Of a DNA stretch of 49,287 nucleotides, positions 7,070-15,438 are shown piece by piece. The DNA lies in assembly GCA_002327925.1 (NCBI GenBank), contig DCVA01000002.1, positions 1 through 49,287 on the forward strand. The letters are read 5' to 3'. This DNA comes from Anaerolineales bacterium UBA2200. Lineage in GTDB: Bacteria > Chloroflexota > Anaerolineae > UBA2200. Within the stretch, counting starts at the first letter, position 1. Each line of letters starts with the position of its first letter. The translations under genes and the position numbers were made by a program. The notes beneath the pieces are model-generated. The model was not told the origin of the DNA. It did not search any database and saw only the letters and a list, made by a program, of their open reading frames with translations.

Positions 7070-8486
7070 ATACCTCGCCTCCCTGCAGGCGATGAAGCAC
7101 AACGTCTGGATGAACGGGCAGCGCATACTACGGCCATGGGAAGATCCACAGATTAAGCCTGGGATCAACATCGTCTCCCTGACCTACGAGTGGCCGCAAT
7201 CGACCGAGCACCAGGATCTTCTCACGGCAACTTCGCATTTGACAGGCGAACGCATCAATCGATTCACGCACATTCATCGCTCCCGCCAGGACCTGCAGAA
7301 CAAGGTGGAGATGACCCGCCTCTACTGCCGGGAGACCGGATGCATACAGCGCTGCATGGGTATCGATGCACTCAACGCGCTGTCCGTGATCACCCACCAG
7401 ACAGACGCCATGTTCGGCACGTCCTACTTCGGGCGCCTGACCGATTACGTCAAGTTCTTTCAAGCCAACGATCTGGTGGGCAATGCGGCGATGACCGACG
7501 TCAAGGGCGACCGTTCGCTGCGACCTCACGAGCAATCCGACCCGGACCTGTACCTGCACGTGACCGAAAAGCGCGCCGACGGGATCGTCGTTCGCGGTGC
7601 CAAGGCGCACAATACGGCCGCGCCCTACGCGCACGAGCTGCTGGTGCTCCCGACCCGCGACATGCGTCCCGAGGACGCCGACTACGCCGTGGCCTTCGCC
7701 GTGCCTGCCGATGCAGAGGGACTCACCCTTGTCTGCCGCGGAGCGGCTCCCTCGTCCAAACACGAGATGGCCTTCCCCTTCAGCTCCCGCTATGCCACAG
7801 TGGAATCGCTCACCATCTTCGACAATGTCTTTGTGCCGTGGGAACGCGTGTTCCTTTGCGGCGAGTGGCAGATGGCGGGTTACCTCGCCGAGGCCTTTGC
7901 CACCTACCACCGGCACTCTTACTGTGGTTGCAAGCCAGCGGTCACAGACCTACTGATGGGCGCCGCAGCCCTGGTCTCCCGCTACAACGGCATCGAAAAG
8001 TCGCACCACGTTCGCCAGAAGCTCGCAGAGCTGATGACCACTGCAGAGCTGGTTCACACCTGTGGGTTGGCCGCCTCGCTCAAGGGGCAGGAGCAGGGCT
8101 CGGGGACGTATCTGCCAGATCTGGTCTACGCCAACGTGGGCAAGTATTATGCGGGAACCAATCTGCACCACGAGATGGAGCTGGTACAAGACCTGGCCGG
8201 CGGCCTGGTGGTGATTCTCCCGCTCGAGGGCGACCTGACCAGCGAGACCCTGGGCCCGGTGCTGAGCAAGTACCTGGCCGGTCCAGCCGACCTGGCCGTA
8301 GAAGACCGCATTCGCTGCTTCCGATTGGTGGAGGACCTCACCGCCTCCAAATTCGCCGGGCTTCTCATGGTGGCCGGCGTACACGGCGGAGGATCGCCAG
8401 AGGCCGAACGGCTCGCCATCTTCCGTTCCTATGATCTCGAAAGCCGAGTGACTGCGGCTAGGAGGGCAGCGGGTTTCGAGCCATAG
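7053..8486 (+). CDS. 4-hydroxybutyryl-CoA dehydratase / vinylacetyl-CoA isomerase family enzyme
   Basis: A 477-residue flavin and [4Fe-4S] enzyme of the HpaB/AbfD family. All four iron-sulfur ligands known in the Clostridium enzyme are in place: Cys97 and Cys101 (C-I-Q-R-C-M-G-I-D-A), then His286 and Cys293 (Y-H-R-H-S-Y-C-G-C-K), with the catalytic-site Tyr at 290. That makes it AbfD-like rather than a plain flavin monooxygenase. AbfD converts 4-hydroxybutyryl-CoA to crotonyl-CoA in aminobutyrate fermentation or in carbon-fixation cycles. The GTG start at 7053 follows GGAGG at 7041-7045. No other gene of those pathways is nearby, so the true substrate is open. Confidence 0.85.
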   Translation: MKTRSEYLASLQAMKHNVWMNGQRILRPWEDPQIKPGINIVSLTYEWPQSTEHQDLLTATSHLTGERINRFTHIHRSRQDLQNKVEMTRLYCRETGCIQRCMGIDALNALSVITHQTDAMFGTSYFGRLTDYVKFFQANDLVGNAAMTDVKGDRSLRPHEQSDPDLYLHVTEKRADGIVVRGAKAHNTAAPYAHELLVLPTRDMRPEDADYAVAFAVPADAEGLTLVCRGAAPSSKHEMAFPFSSRYATVESLTIFDNVFVPWERVFLCGEWQMAGYLAEAFATYHRHSYCGCKPAVTDLLMGAAALVSRYNGIEKSHHVRQKLAELMTTAELVHTCGLAASLKGQEQGSGTYLPDLVYANVGKYYAGTNLHHEMELVQDLAGGLVVILPLEGDLTSETLGPVLSKYLAGPADLAVEDRIRCFRLVEDLTASKFAGLLMVAGVHGGGSPEAERLAIFRSYDLESRVTAARRAAGFEP

Positions 8487-8603
8487 GTGCCGCGAGCGTT
8501 CCAAAAACGCACCATCGGAGGCCGGGTCTTTGCCCATGCCGTCGCGCCGAGGCGGAATAGCAGCAGCGACTCTGAATTTGAGCAGACAGGAGACCCACAA
8601 CGA

Positions 8604-10403
8604 ATGTGCGGAATCTTTGGCATCATCACCTCTCAGGAACAGACTCTCGGCCCGATTCTGATCGAGGCCGCGAAGCGTCTCGCCTACCGCGGCTATGACT
8701 CGGTTGGCAGTGCCACTGTGTGGGCGTCGGGGCAGATCGACCTGCGCAAGGACGTGGGGCGCATCCAGGACGTGAGCACGCGCTTACGTTTTGCAGAGAT
8801 GCGCGGCAGTCGCGGCATCACCCAGTTGCGTTGGGCCACTTTCGGCGCCCCCTCACAGCCTAACGCTCAGCCGCACCTCGACTCAGACGGGGATATGGTC
8901 GGTGCCCACAATGGCAACGTGGTGAACAACGTGCAGCTTCGCGAGCTGTTTCTCCGCGAGGGACTCATCGTGCGCGGCACGAATGATGGGGAGACCTGCG
9001 TGCACGCTGTCGAGCGCCACTTTGACCACAACGGCGGCGACATGCTGGCCGCTATACGCTCTGCCTACACCGACCTCGAGGGCGACTATGCCTTCGTCAT
9101 CACCCATCGCGACGAGCACAAGCTCTACGCTATCAAGAAGGGGTCAGGGCTGGTCGGGGGCCTCGGCGACGGGTTCACCTGTCTGTCGTCGGACCTGCCC
9201 AGCATTCTGCCCCTCACTCGTCGAATCATCCGCATACGTGATGGGGAGATTGTCACTCTGGCACCCGACCGGATCGAGCTCTTCAACGTCGCTGACGGAG
9301 CGCCGATCACTCGCGACGAGGAGCGCTACGAGGGGCCAATCGAAGTGGCGGAAAAGGGCGGCTACCCCCACTTCATGCTCAAGGAGATTCACGAACAGCC
9401 CACCGTCGCCAACGAGCTCCTACACCTGCTGGATTCCACCCCGCACCTGGCACGCTTCGTGGAGGCCCTTCGCGCCACCGGTGATCGGCCTGTCTACCTG
9501 GTGGGAAGCGGCACAAGCTACCACGCCTGCCTGTTGGGCGCCTACTACTTCAACCGGGTCGCCGGATGCTCAGCTGTTCCGTGCCTCGGGCCGCAGTTCA
9601 TCGAGCAGTACGCCAACAGCGTTGGACCGCAAGACACGGCCGTCTTTGTCAGTCAGAGTGGAGAGACCAAGGATATCCTCAACGCACTCAAGGTCATGCG
9701 CCAGAAGGGCGGCCGGGTGCTGAGTGTGCTCAACGTGCTTGGATCATCGCTTGCCCACGCTTCTGATGTATACCTGCCTCTGGCCTGCGGATACGAGATC
9801 AGCGTCCCGGCCACCAAAACCTTTGTGAATCAGTGCGTGCTGTTTCTGTACCTGGCATTCCGCCTGGCCGGGCGAAAGACCGACGAGTTGTCTGCGCTGC
9901 CCCGGCTGCTTGCCGAGGCAGTGGAGGTCACAGACGCCCCTTCGCGAAAGGTAGTTGAGTACCTGGTGAACTGGAATGCCCTGCACTACCTGGGCTACGG
10001 GATGACCCATCCCATTGCTCTGGAGGCTGCGCTCAAGCTCAAGGAGATCACATACGCCCATTGTGAGGGCATGTTCTCCAGCGAGTTCAAGCACGGTCCG
10101 CTGGCTGCTGTGCACGATGGCTACCCGGTTCTGTTCTTCACCTTGGCAGGTGACGAGGCGATGATGATCAACCACATCAATGAGGTCACCACGCGCGGTG
10201 GCAGAGCCATTGCCGTCGCTGCTGAGCACCCAATTCTGCGCAAGAATGTGCACGACTATCTGCCCGTGCCTGCCTCGGATCCACTCCTGGCGCCCATCGT
10301 GCTGACCATCCCGGCCCAGCTCGTAGCCTATCATATGAGTGTAGCGAGGGGCATAGACCCGGACTTTCCGCGCAACCTCAGCAAGACCCTGACCGTCGAC
10401 TAG
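8604..10403 (+). CDS. glmS: Glutamine--fructose-6-phosphate aminotransferase (isomerizing)
   Basis: A 599-residue enzyme that makes glucosamine-6-phosphate from fructose-6-phosphate and glutamine, the first step to UDP-GlcNAc. The N-terminal glutaminase starts M-C-G-I-F-G-I, so Cys2 becomes the nucleophile, which fixes the start at ATG 8604 (GGAG at 8589-8592). R-G-Y-D-S, H-N-G-N and G-D-Y-A-F follow. Two SIS sugar-binding domains come next (G-S-G-T-S-Y-H, S-Q-S-G-E-T-K-D, and the C-terminal E-F-K-H-G-P). It ends in N-L-S-K-T-L-T-V-D, the usual K-S-V-T-V-E tail. The 117 bases before it hold no recognised feature. Confidence 0.95.
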   Translation: MCGIFGIITSQEQTLGPILIEAAKRLAYRGYDSVGSATVWASGQIDLRKDVGRIQDVSTRLRFAEMRGSRGITQLRWATFGAPSQPNAQPHLDSDGDMVGAHNGNVVNNVQLRELFLREGLIVRGTNDGETCVHAVERHFDHNGGDMLAAIRSAYTDLEGDYAFVITHRDEHKLYAIKKGSGLVGGLGDGFTCLSSDLPSILPLTRRIIRIRDGEIVTLAPDRIELFNVADGAPITRDEERYEGPIEVAEKGGYPHFMLKEIHEQPTVANELLHLLDSTPHLARFVEALRATGDRPVYLVGSGTSYHACLLGAYYFNRVAGCSAVPCLGPQFIEQYANSVGPQDTAVFVSQSGETKDILNALKVMRQKGGRVLSVLNVLGSSLAHASDVYLPLACGYEISVPATKTFVNQCVLFLYLAFRLAGRKTDELSALPRLLAEAVEVTDAPSRKVVEYLVNWNALHYLGYGMTHPIALEAALKLKEITYAHCEGMFSSEFKHGPLAAVHDGYPVLFFTLAGDEAMMINHINEVTTRGGRAIAVAAEHPILRKNVHDYLPVPASDPLLAPIVLTIPAQLVAYHMSVARGIDPDFPRNLSKTLTVD

Positions 10404-10442
10404 ACCATCAGATCACTCCAATGCGGCCGAACGGAGGCGGAC

Positions 10443-11021
10443 ATGGCGACATGCACGAATTGCGGCGCAGAGATTCAGCCTGGGAACGGGTTCCTGATTC
10501 CATCCAATTCCAAGAAGACACCTTCCCTGCATTTGTGCGCCGACTGCACCGGCAAGGTCGAGGCGGCGTACGAGGCGGAGACGTCGGACCCCAGACTGCC
10601 GATGGCCCTCTTGCTGGGCCTGGTTGCCGCTGTCGCGGCCTGCCTGCTCTGGTATGCAGTGGTAGTCATCACCAACTATGAGCTGGGCATCGTAGCCATC
10701 GCCATCGGCTGGGTGGTAGGTCTTGCAGTCGTCTACGGCGCCGGCCGCAAGCGCGGCCGCGCCCTTCAGATCATGGCCCTGGTGATCACGCTTCTTGCCC
10801 TGCTCTTCAGCGAGTATTTGATTGTGCGCCACTTTCTGGTGCAGAATCTGGCGGAAGACGGTTACACAGGCATACCGCTGCTACTCGACCCGCCGATCGT
10901 GCTGTTTCTCATTGTGGAGGGCATCAAGGCATCCCCTACGTCGCTACTATTCTGGGCCCTCGCCCTGTGGCAGGCATTCGTCACCCCGGCGAAGAAGGCG
11001 TTCCGAAAAGTGCCTGTCTAG
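10443..11021 (+). CDS. Zinc-ribbon membrane protein of unknown function
   Basis: A 192-residue protein with an N-terminal zinc ribbon (C-T-N-C at 4-7 and C-A-D-C near 32-35). At least four hydrophobic helices follow, at about residues 56-77, 80-98, 104-128 and 140-175. The ATG at 10443 follows GGAGGCGGAC. It ends with TAG at 11019-11021, and the same frame stays open beyond that stop and encodes a second zinc ribbon (see the next entry). I do not recognise the family, and the neighbours do not suggest a role. Confidence 0.7.
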   Translation: MATCTNCGAEIQPGNGFLIPSNSKKTPSLHLCADCTGKVEAAYEAETSDPRLPMALLLGLVAAVAACLLWYAVVVITNYELGIVAIAIGWVVGLAVVYGAGRKRGRALQIMALVITLLALLFSEYLIVRHFLVQNLAEDGYTGIPLLLDPPIVLFLIVEGIKASPTSLLFWALALWQAFVTPAKKAFRKVPV

Positions 11022-11033
11022 TCACAAACGTGC

Positions 11034-11165
11034 GTGCAGGAGGCGACCGCAGCTCCGACCGAGGAAAGAGGCAGGTTCTGTACCGCGTGCGGGGCCAAAG
11101 TGCTAAGCTTGGCGCGCTTCTGCCCGTCGTGCGGAACCGACATCCGGTCGGCCAAGGGGGGCTGA
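11034..11165 (+). CDS. Small zinc-ribbon ORF in frame with the preceding gene
   Basis: A 43-codon frame from GTG 11034 to TGA 11163-11165. It encodes F-C-T-A-C-G-A-K and, 14 residues later, F-C-P-S-C-G-T-D, a complete treble-clef-like zinc ribbon. It is in the same frame as the 10443 gene, only 12 bases after that gene's TAG, and has no ribosome binding site. It is therefore either a tail cut off from the upstream protein by a nonsense change, a readthrough extension, or a separate small protein. The four-cysteine motif argues that the frame has been under selection. Confidence 0.45.
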   Translation: MQEATAAPTEERGRFCTACGAKVLSLARFCPSCGTDIRSAKGG

Positions 11166-11211
11166 GGCAAGATCTTGTTGCCGACGGTGCAGAAACGTCC
11201 CTGCACCATGC

Positions 11212-11388
11212 TCACTTGCGCCGTGAGCTCAGCATGACGGCGAGCCCCAGTACGGCGAGGATCAGTGCTTCGTACATCCCCACGTTGGCACGCAGCATCA
11301 AAACGCCCATTCGTAGTGCGCCAGACGCGAACCACACCAGGGCGACGATCACGAGGATGATGCCCAGAATCCAGGTGCTTCTCTTCAC
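11212..11388 (-). CDS. Small two-helix membrane protein
   Basis: 58 residues from a GTG at 11388, preceded on the minus strand by GGAGGAG at 11400-11394. Two transmembrane helices are visible, at residues 5-25 and 35-52, with a short R-M-G-V-L-M-L-R-A-N-V-G link and a basic S-S-R-R-K end. The longer frame to 11481 has no better start. It is divergent from the nitrilase gene. No family is recognised. Confidence 0.55.
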   Translation of the reverse strand: MKRSTWILGIILVIVALVWFASGALRMGVLMLRANVGMYEALILAVLGLAVMLSSRRK

Positions 11389-11466
11389 AACCGCTCCTCC
11401 ACGACGGCGACCATGATAGCACAGGCCAGCCTCTGTGCCAAGCCGCGCCCCAGTCACGTGCGGCAA

Positions 11467-11495
11467 TTGACCCCCTCGCAACGTCCGCGTAGAAT
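11467..11495 (+). promoter_or_regulatory. Promoter of the nitrilase gene
   Basis: TTGACC (11467-11472) and TAGAAT (11490-11495) are spaced by 17 bases. The expected start of transcription is about 20 bases before the GTG at 11522. A similar box pair with TAGAAT precedes the GyrI-like gene at 19465. Confidence 0.6.
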
Positions 11496-11521
11496 GGCCA
11501 GAGACGAACGAGAGGTACCGC

Positions 11522-12409
11522 GTGCCCGAGCTAACCGTCGCCTTGTTGCAAATGGTATCATTCGGCCTCGATCAGACCGCCAATCTGGAGAAGGGTGAGC
11601 TGTACTGCCGGCGTGCTCGAGAGATGGGCGCCGACATCGCCCTGTTTCCCGAGATGTGGAACATCGGCTACACACTGCCCCCGTGCGGTGACCCGGAAGC
11701 AGTGCGAGCATGGGCGGCAAACGCTATCGATGAAGACGGTCCCTTTGTCACCCACTTCCTGGCGTTGGCCGGAGATCTCCATCTGGCGATTGCTCTGACC
11801 TACCTGCAAGCACACGCCGGCGCGCCTCGCAATGTGACGACTCTGATCGACCGTTGCGGCGTACGCCGTCTGACTTACGCCAAGGTACACACTTGCGATT
11901 TCGACCGCGAGATCGCCCTCACCCCGGGTGATGGCTTCCGGGTCTGCACGCTCGACACGGCAGCAGGTCAGGTGAGGATCGGCGCCATGATCTGTATGGA
12001 CCGCGAGTTCCCGGAGAGTGCACGGATCCTGATGCTACAGGGTGCAGAGGTCATTCTCACCCCCAATGCCTGTGAGCTGGAGCAAAACCGGTTGTGTCAG
12101 TTCCGGACACGAGCTTTTGAGAACATGGTTGGCATGGCTATGGCGAACTATGCCTCGCCGCAGGAAAACGGTCATTCCGTAGCCCACGATGGCATCGCCT
12201 TCGATGAGCAAGAGGCCTCGCGCGACACTTGCCTCGTGGAGGCCGGCGCTGAAGAGGGCATATACCTTGCCCGCTTTGACCTGGACCGCCTGCGCGTCTA
12301 CCGCAGCATCGAGAGCTGGGGCAACTCCTACCGCAAACCGCGCTGCTACGGAGCGCTCGTTTCACGTCAGGTTGATCCGCCCTTTGTGCGTCCCGAGGCG
12401 CGGCGCTAG
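11522..12409 (+). CDS. Nitrilase/carbon-nitrogen hydrolase family protein
   Basis: A 295-residue amidase-like enzyme. The Glu-Lys-Cys triad is visible as Glu44 (F-P-E-M-W), Lys121 (Y-A-K-V-H) and Cys158 (I-C-M-D-R-E-F-P-E). The last motif is close to those of aliphatic amidase or N-carbamoyl hydrolase subfamilies, but the substrate cannot be assigned. The start is a GTG at 11522 with GAGAGG upstream and a good promoter in front. It appears monocistronic, with 94 bases before the next gene. Confidence 0.85.
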   Translation: MPELTVALLQMVSFGLDQTANLEKGELYCRRAREMGADIALFPEMWNIGYTLPPCGDPEAVRAWAANAIDEDGPFVTHFLALAGDLHLAIALTYLQAHAGAPRNVTTLIDRCGVRRLTYAKVHTCDFDREIALTPGDGFRVCTLDTAAGQVRIGAMICMDREFPESARILMLQGAEVILTPNACELEQNRLCQFRTRAFENMVGMAMANYASPQENGHSVAHDGIAFDEQEASRDTCLVEAGAEEGIYLARFDLDRLRVYRSIESWGNSYRKPRCYGALVSRQVDPPFVRPEARR

Positions 12410-12503
12410 GCCGGCTTGCGGACCTGGTCCACATCCCTTCTGCTGCAAAACGCTGTTCCAGGCCCCAGTGTTGTTCAGGCAGACGATCTGGAGGATCGTG
12501 ATC

Positions 12504-13241
12504 ATGGACGCGCGTTTGGAGAAGAGTCTCTCACCCGTCCGGCTCACCGCCAAACACCACGCCCTGCTCTTTGGCTGGATCGCCCGGGCTGTGATCGACA
12601 ACGTCGGCCAGAACAGAGGCGGGGAGGTCATCCGCCAGGCAGTGCGGCGGTATGCTGGCCAGCGAGGCCGTCGAATGGCGCTGCGCGCTGCCCGGGAAGG
12701 ACGCGGCGCTACCGTGCTGGACTACCTCTCATACTGCGAGTGGCAGCCCGATCCGGGCGAGTCGACCAGCAGTCTCGTCCGCCGCAATCCGGACTTGCGA
12801 CAGCAGGTCCAGCTCTGCCCTTGGTTCCGGGCGTGGCAGGAGGCTGAGCTGGTAGATGCGGGCCGGCTCTATTGCGAGGAAATCGACCGTGCTCTGCTCT
12901 GCGGTTTCAACCCGGACTTGGAGCTGCAGGTTGCCTCTCTGCGCGTAAGGGGCGACCCATGCTGCGAATTCATCTTTAAGGAAGCCAACCTTTCCCTGTT
13001 CGATTCGATCCGGCTGGTCTACCGCCGGCGGCGGCGATCCGGCAGGGTAGCGGCACAGCCCTGGGATTACCACCTGGGGCATCTCTATGCCACCCTGCGC
13101 CGCGTACTGATTGAGGAGCTTGGGCCGGCAGGTGCGGAAGCCCTGCACCAGGGACTGGCAGAGTTCACTGAACATTTCAGCGCTGAGGCGACACAGGCAG
13201 TTCTGGCCAACGCCGAGCGCGACTTTGAGGTCGCCCTTTAG
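12504..13241 (+). CDS. L-2-amino-thiazoline-4-carboxylic acid hydrolase-like protein
   Basis: A 245-residue soluble protein similar in layout to the ATC-hydrolase family. It has an N-terminal helix, H-H-A-L-L-F-G at about 18-24, a central L-D-Y-L-S-Y-C-E-W, then C-P-W-F-R-A-W near 109, Y-C-E-E-I-D-R-A-L-L-C-G-F-N-P and G-D-P-C-C-E-F-I-F. In characterised members Cys hydrolyses the thiazoline ring on the way to cysteine, but most family members are uncharacterised. ATG 12504 follows GGAGG. The epimerase gene starts 13 bases after its stop, so they are probably co-transcribed. Confidence 0.65.
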   Translation: MDARLEKSLSPVRLTAKHHALLFGWIARAVIDNVGQNRGGEVIRQAVRRYAGQRGRRMALRAAREGRGATVLDYLSYCEWQPDPGESTSSLVRRNPDLRQQVQLCPWFRAWQEAELVDAGRLYCEEIDRALLCGFNPDLELQVASLRVRGDPCCEFIFKEANLSLFDSIRLVYRRRRRSGRVAAQPWDYHLGHLYATLRRVLIEELGPAGAEALHQGLAEFTEHFSAEATQAVLANAERDFEVAL

Positions 13242-13254
13242 GAGGGAGTCTTCT

Positions 13255-14298
13255 GTGAGTCGTTCCTTTCTCATCACTGGCGGCGCAGGGGTGCTGGGCA
13301 TCAACCTGACCCGCTACCTGCTGGCCCGTGGCCAGCGAGTAACCCTGCTCGACCTGGCCGCCCTGGACTATTCGGATCTGCTGGGGCAGGTGCGGGGTAT
13401 CGTGGGCGACGTGCGCCGACCGGCGGACGTCGAGGCGGCACTGGAGGATGTCGACACGGTTGTGCACACCGCGGCAGCTTTGCCCCTCTACAGTCCGGAG
13501 GATATCTATTCGACTGAGGTGGAGGGTACACGCAATGTGCTCCGGCTGGCGCGTGAGCACGGTGTAGAGCGTGTCGTGCACATTTCGTCCACCGCGGTCT
13601 ATGGCATCCCCGACCACCATCCGCTGCTGGAGAGCGATGCGGTCCACGGTGTGGGACCATACGGTTCGGCCAAAGTCGAGGCGGAGGAAGTCTGCCAGGA
13701 GTTCCGCTCTATCGGCCAGTGCGTACCCATCGTTCGGCCCAAGTCGTTCCTCGGGCCGGAGCGTATGGGGGTGTTTGCCATGCTTTACGAATGGGCGCAC
13801 GAGGGTCACAACTTTCCCATACTCGGAAGCGGCAACAATCGCTACCAGTACCTGGATGTCGAGGACCTGTGCGAGGCGGTCTGGCTCTGTTCCACCCTGC
13901 CCCGTGACCTGACCAACGATACCTTCAATGTGGGCGCCAAGGATTTCGGCACGCCCCGAACTGACTTTCAGGCCGTCCTCGACCACGCGGGTTTCGGCAA
14001 GCGGGTTATCGCCATACCTGAGAGGCCAGCCATCCTGGTGCTGCGCTCGTTGGAGAAACTGGGGCTCTCGCCTCTCTACAAGTGGATCTATGAACAGGTA
14101 GGCAAAGAATCATTCGTGGCAATTGACAAGGCGGAGCGCCTGCTGGGTTTTCGTCCCCAGTTCTCCAACAAGGACTCTTTCATCCGCAACTATGACTGGT
14201 ATGTGGACAACCTGGCACGCTTGAGCGTCGCGACCGGAGTTACCCACCGGGTGGCCTGGGCTCAGGGTGCGCTTAGGCTGGCCAAGCTGATCTTCTAG
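13255..14298 (+). CDS. NAD-dependent epimerase/dehydratase (extended SDR)
   Basis: 347 residues from a GTG at 13255 behind GGAGGGAG. The Rossmann motif G-G-A-G-V-L-G lies at residues 9-15, and the catalytic Y-G-S-A-K near 140 supplies Tyr and Lys. H-I-S-S-T-A-V-Y-G gives the Ser/Thr. It resembles UDP-sugar epimerases and sterol-dehydrogenase-like SDRs that act on NDP-sugars or lipids. The C-terminal 80 residues include a hydrophobic end that could touch a membrane. It follows the ATC-hydrolase-like gene closely. The substrate is not known. Confidence 0.8.
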   Translation: MSRSFLITGGAGVLGINLTRYLLARGQRVTLLDLAALDYSDLLGQVRGIVGDVRRPADVEAALEDVDTVVHTAAALPLYSPEDIYSTEVEGTRNVLRLAREHGVERVVHISSTAVYGIPDHHPLLESDAVHGVGPYGSAKVEAEEVCQEFRSIGQCVPIVRPKSFLGPERMGVFAMLYEWAHEGHNFPILGSGNNRYQYLDVEDLCEAVWLCSTLPRDLTNDTFNVGAKDFGTPRTDFQAVLDHAGFGKRVIAIPERPAILVLRSLEKLGLSPLYKWIYEQVGKESFVAIDKAERLLGFRPQFSNKDSFIRNYDWYVDNLARLSVATGVTHRVAWAQGALRLAKLIF

Positions 14299-14413
14299 TG
14301 GCCCTTGTGCCCCGCAAGGCGAATCCCCCGGCCTGTCTCTCCGTCTTGATAGATGAAGGGCCACGCCCCGTGCGGGACCCGGAATAATCCCTTTCGTTGG
14401 AGGAGTGGCAACA

Positions 14414-15355
14414 ATGGCGCTCGACATCGTACCCCTGCGGGACCAGCACCTTCAGGACGCCGCCCTGTTGGTTCAGTCGCGTTATCGTGCCCTGAAGCAA
14501 CCCTTGCCGCTACTCCCCGCGCGCTGGGAGCGCCTGAGCGAGATCGCTCCCTTGCTGCGCGAGATGCTGCCCACTAGTCCTGGCGTGGCCGCGATTCGGG
14601 ACGGCAAACTGGTCGGCTTCATGATGGCTCTGATCATTCCGAGCTTCCTGGGGCAGCGCACCGCATACTGTCCGGAGTGGGCCAATGGCGCAACATACGT
14701 GGAACCGGGGGTGATATACGAGCAGATGTACGGTCGCCTGGCCGTACAATGGGCATCGAGCGGCTGCCGACTGCACGCGGTCAGCCTCATGGCTCTGGAC
14801 GCGGTCACCACAAACGCCTGGCACTGGATGGGCTTTGGCCTGGTCACGATCGACGCACTCCGCGACCTGTCACCTGTGGACGTGAAGCCTTCGTCCGTCA
14901 AGATCCGCATGGCGAACATGGGCGATGTCGGCACGGCAACCACCTTCGGCGAGCTACTCCAGAAACACCTGACGTCCCCGCCGATTTCCTGGCAGAATGA
15001 GCCGCACGACTATGCGCAGTGGCTGCGTGCCCCGGGCAACGTGATGTGGCTGGCCCAGGCCGGCGGAAAGATCGTTGGCTGCATGGGACTCAGCACGGGC
15101 AACCCCGACGCTTCATTAATCTTACGCGACGACAAGACCGCCAGCATTGTCATGACTTTCGTGACCGACCGATACCGCGGCCAGGGGGTGGCCGGGGCAC
15201 TGCTGAACCACGCCCTGGAGGCAGCCCGGAACCAGGGCTACGAGCGCTGTGCGGTCGACTTTGAACCCATGAACACGGCCGCGGCTCGTTTCTGGCTCAA
15301 GTGGTTCAAGCCGGCAACCTACACGATGCTGCGTTGGATCCCCGACAAGCTGTAG
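14414..15355 (+). CDS. Tandem-GNAT acetyltransferase
   Basis: A 313-residue protein with two GNAT folds. The N-terminal one (1-150) is degenerate. The C-terminal one (160-313) has the acetyl-CoA motif R-Y-R-G-Q-G-V-A-G-A-L-L and the later N-T-A-A-A-R-F-W. The start is ATG 14414, 8 bases after GGAGGAG; a GTG at 14405 overlaps that site and is less likely. Tandem GNATs of this shape include mycothiol-synthase-like and antibiotic-modifying enzymes. The substrate here is unknown. Confidence 0.75.
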   Translation: MALDIVPLRDQHLQDAALLVQSRYRALKQPLPLLPARWERLSEIAPLLREMLPTSPGVAAIRDGKLVGFMMALIIPSFLGQRTAYCPEWANGATYVEPGVIYEQMYGRLAVQWASSGCRLHAVSLMALDAVTTNAWHWMGFGLVTIDALRDLSPVDVKPSSVKIRMANMGDVGTATTFGELLQKHLTSPPISWQNEPHDYAQWLRAPGNVMWLAQAGGKIVGCMGLSTGNPDASLILRDDKTASIVMTFVTDRYRGQGVAGALLNHALEAARNQGYERCAVDFEPMNTAAARFWLKWFKPATYTMLRWIPDKL

Positions 15356-15395
15356 GGCGCTCTGCGCGGAACCAGAACCGGGAGCGGCCTTCATC

Positions 15396-15414
15396 AGAAG
15401 GGCGCTGCCCTTCT
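15396..15414 (+). terminator. Possible weak hairpin terminator after the tandem GNAT gene
   Basis: An 8-bp stem AGAAGGGC/GCCCTTCT surrounds a 3-base loop. Only a weak T-run follows, so termination may be partial. It lies 24 bases before the TTG of the metal-binding protein gene. Confidence 0.3.
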
Positions 15415-15438
15415 TGACCTTGAATCTCGGAGGGGGTC

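Noticed and set aside
7190..8434. 414-codon + strand frame within the dehydratase gene
   Set aside because: It is another frame of the same DNA and is Arg/Pro-rich. The dehydratase frame holds all Fe-S ligands.
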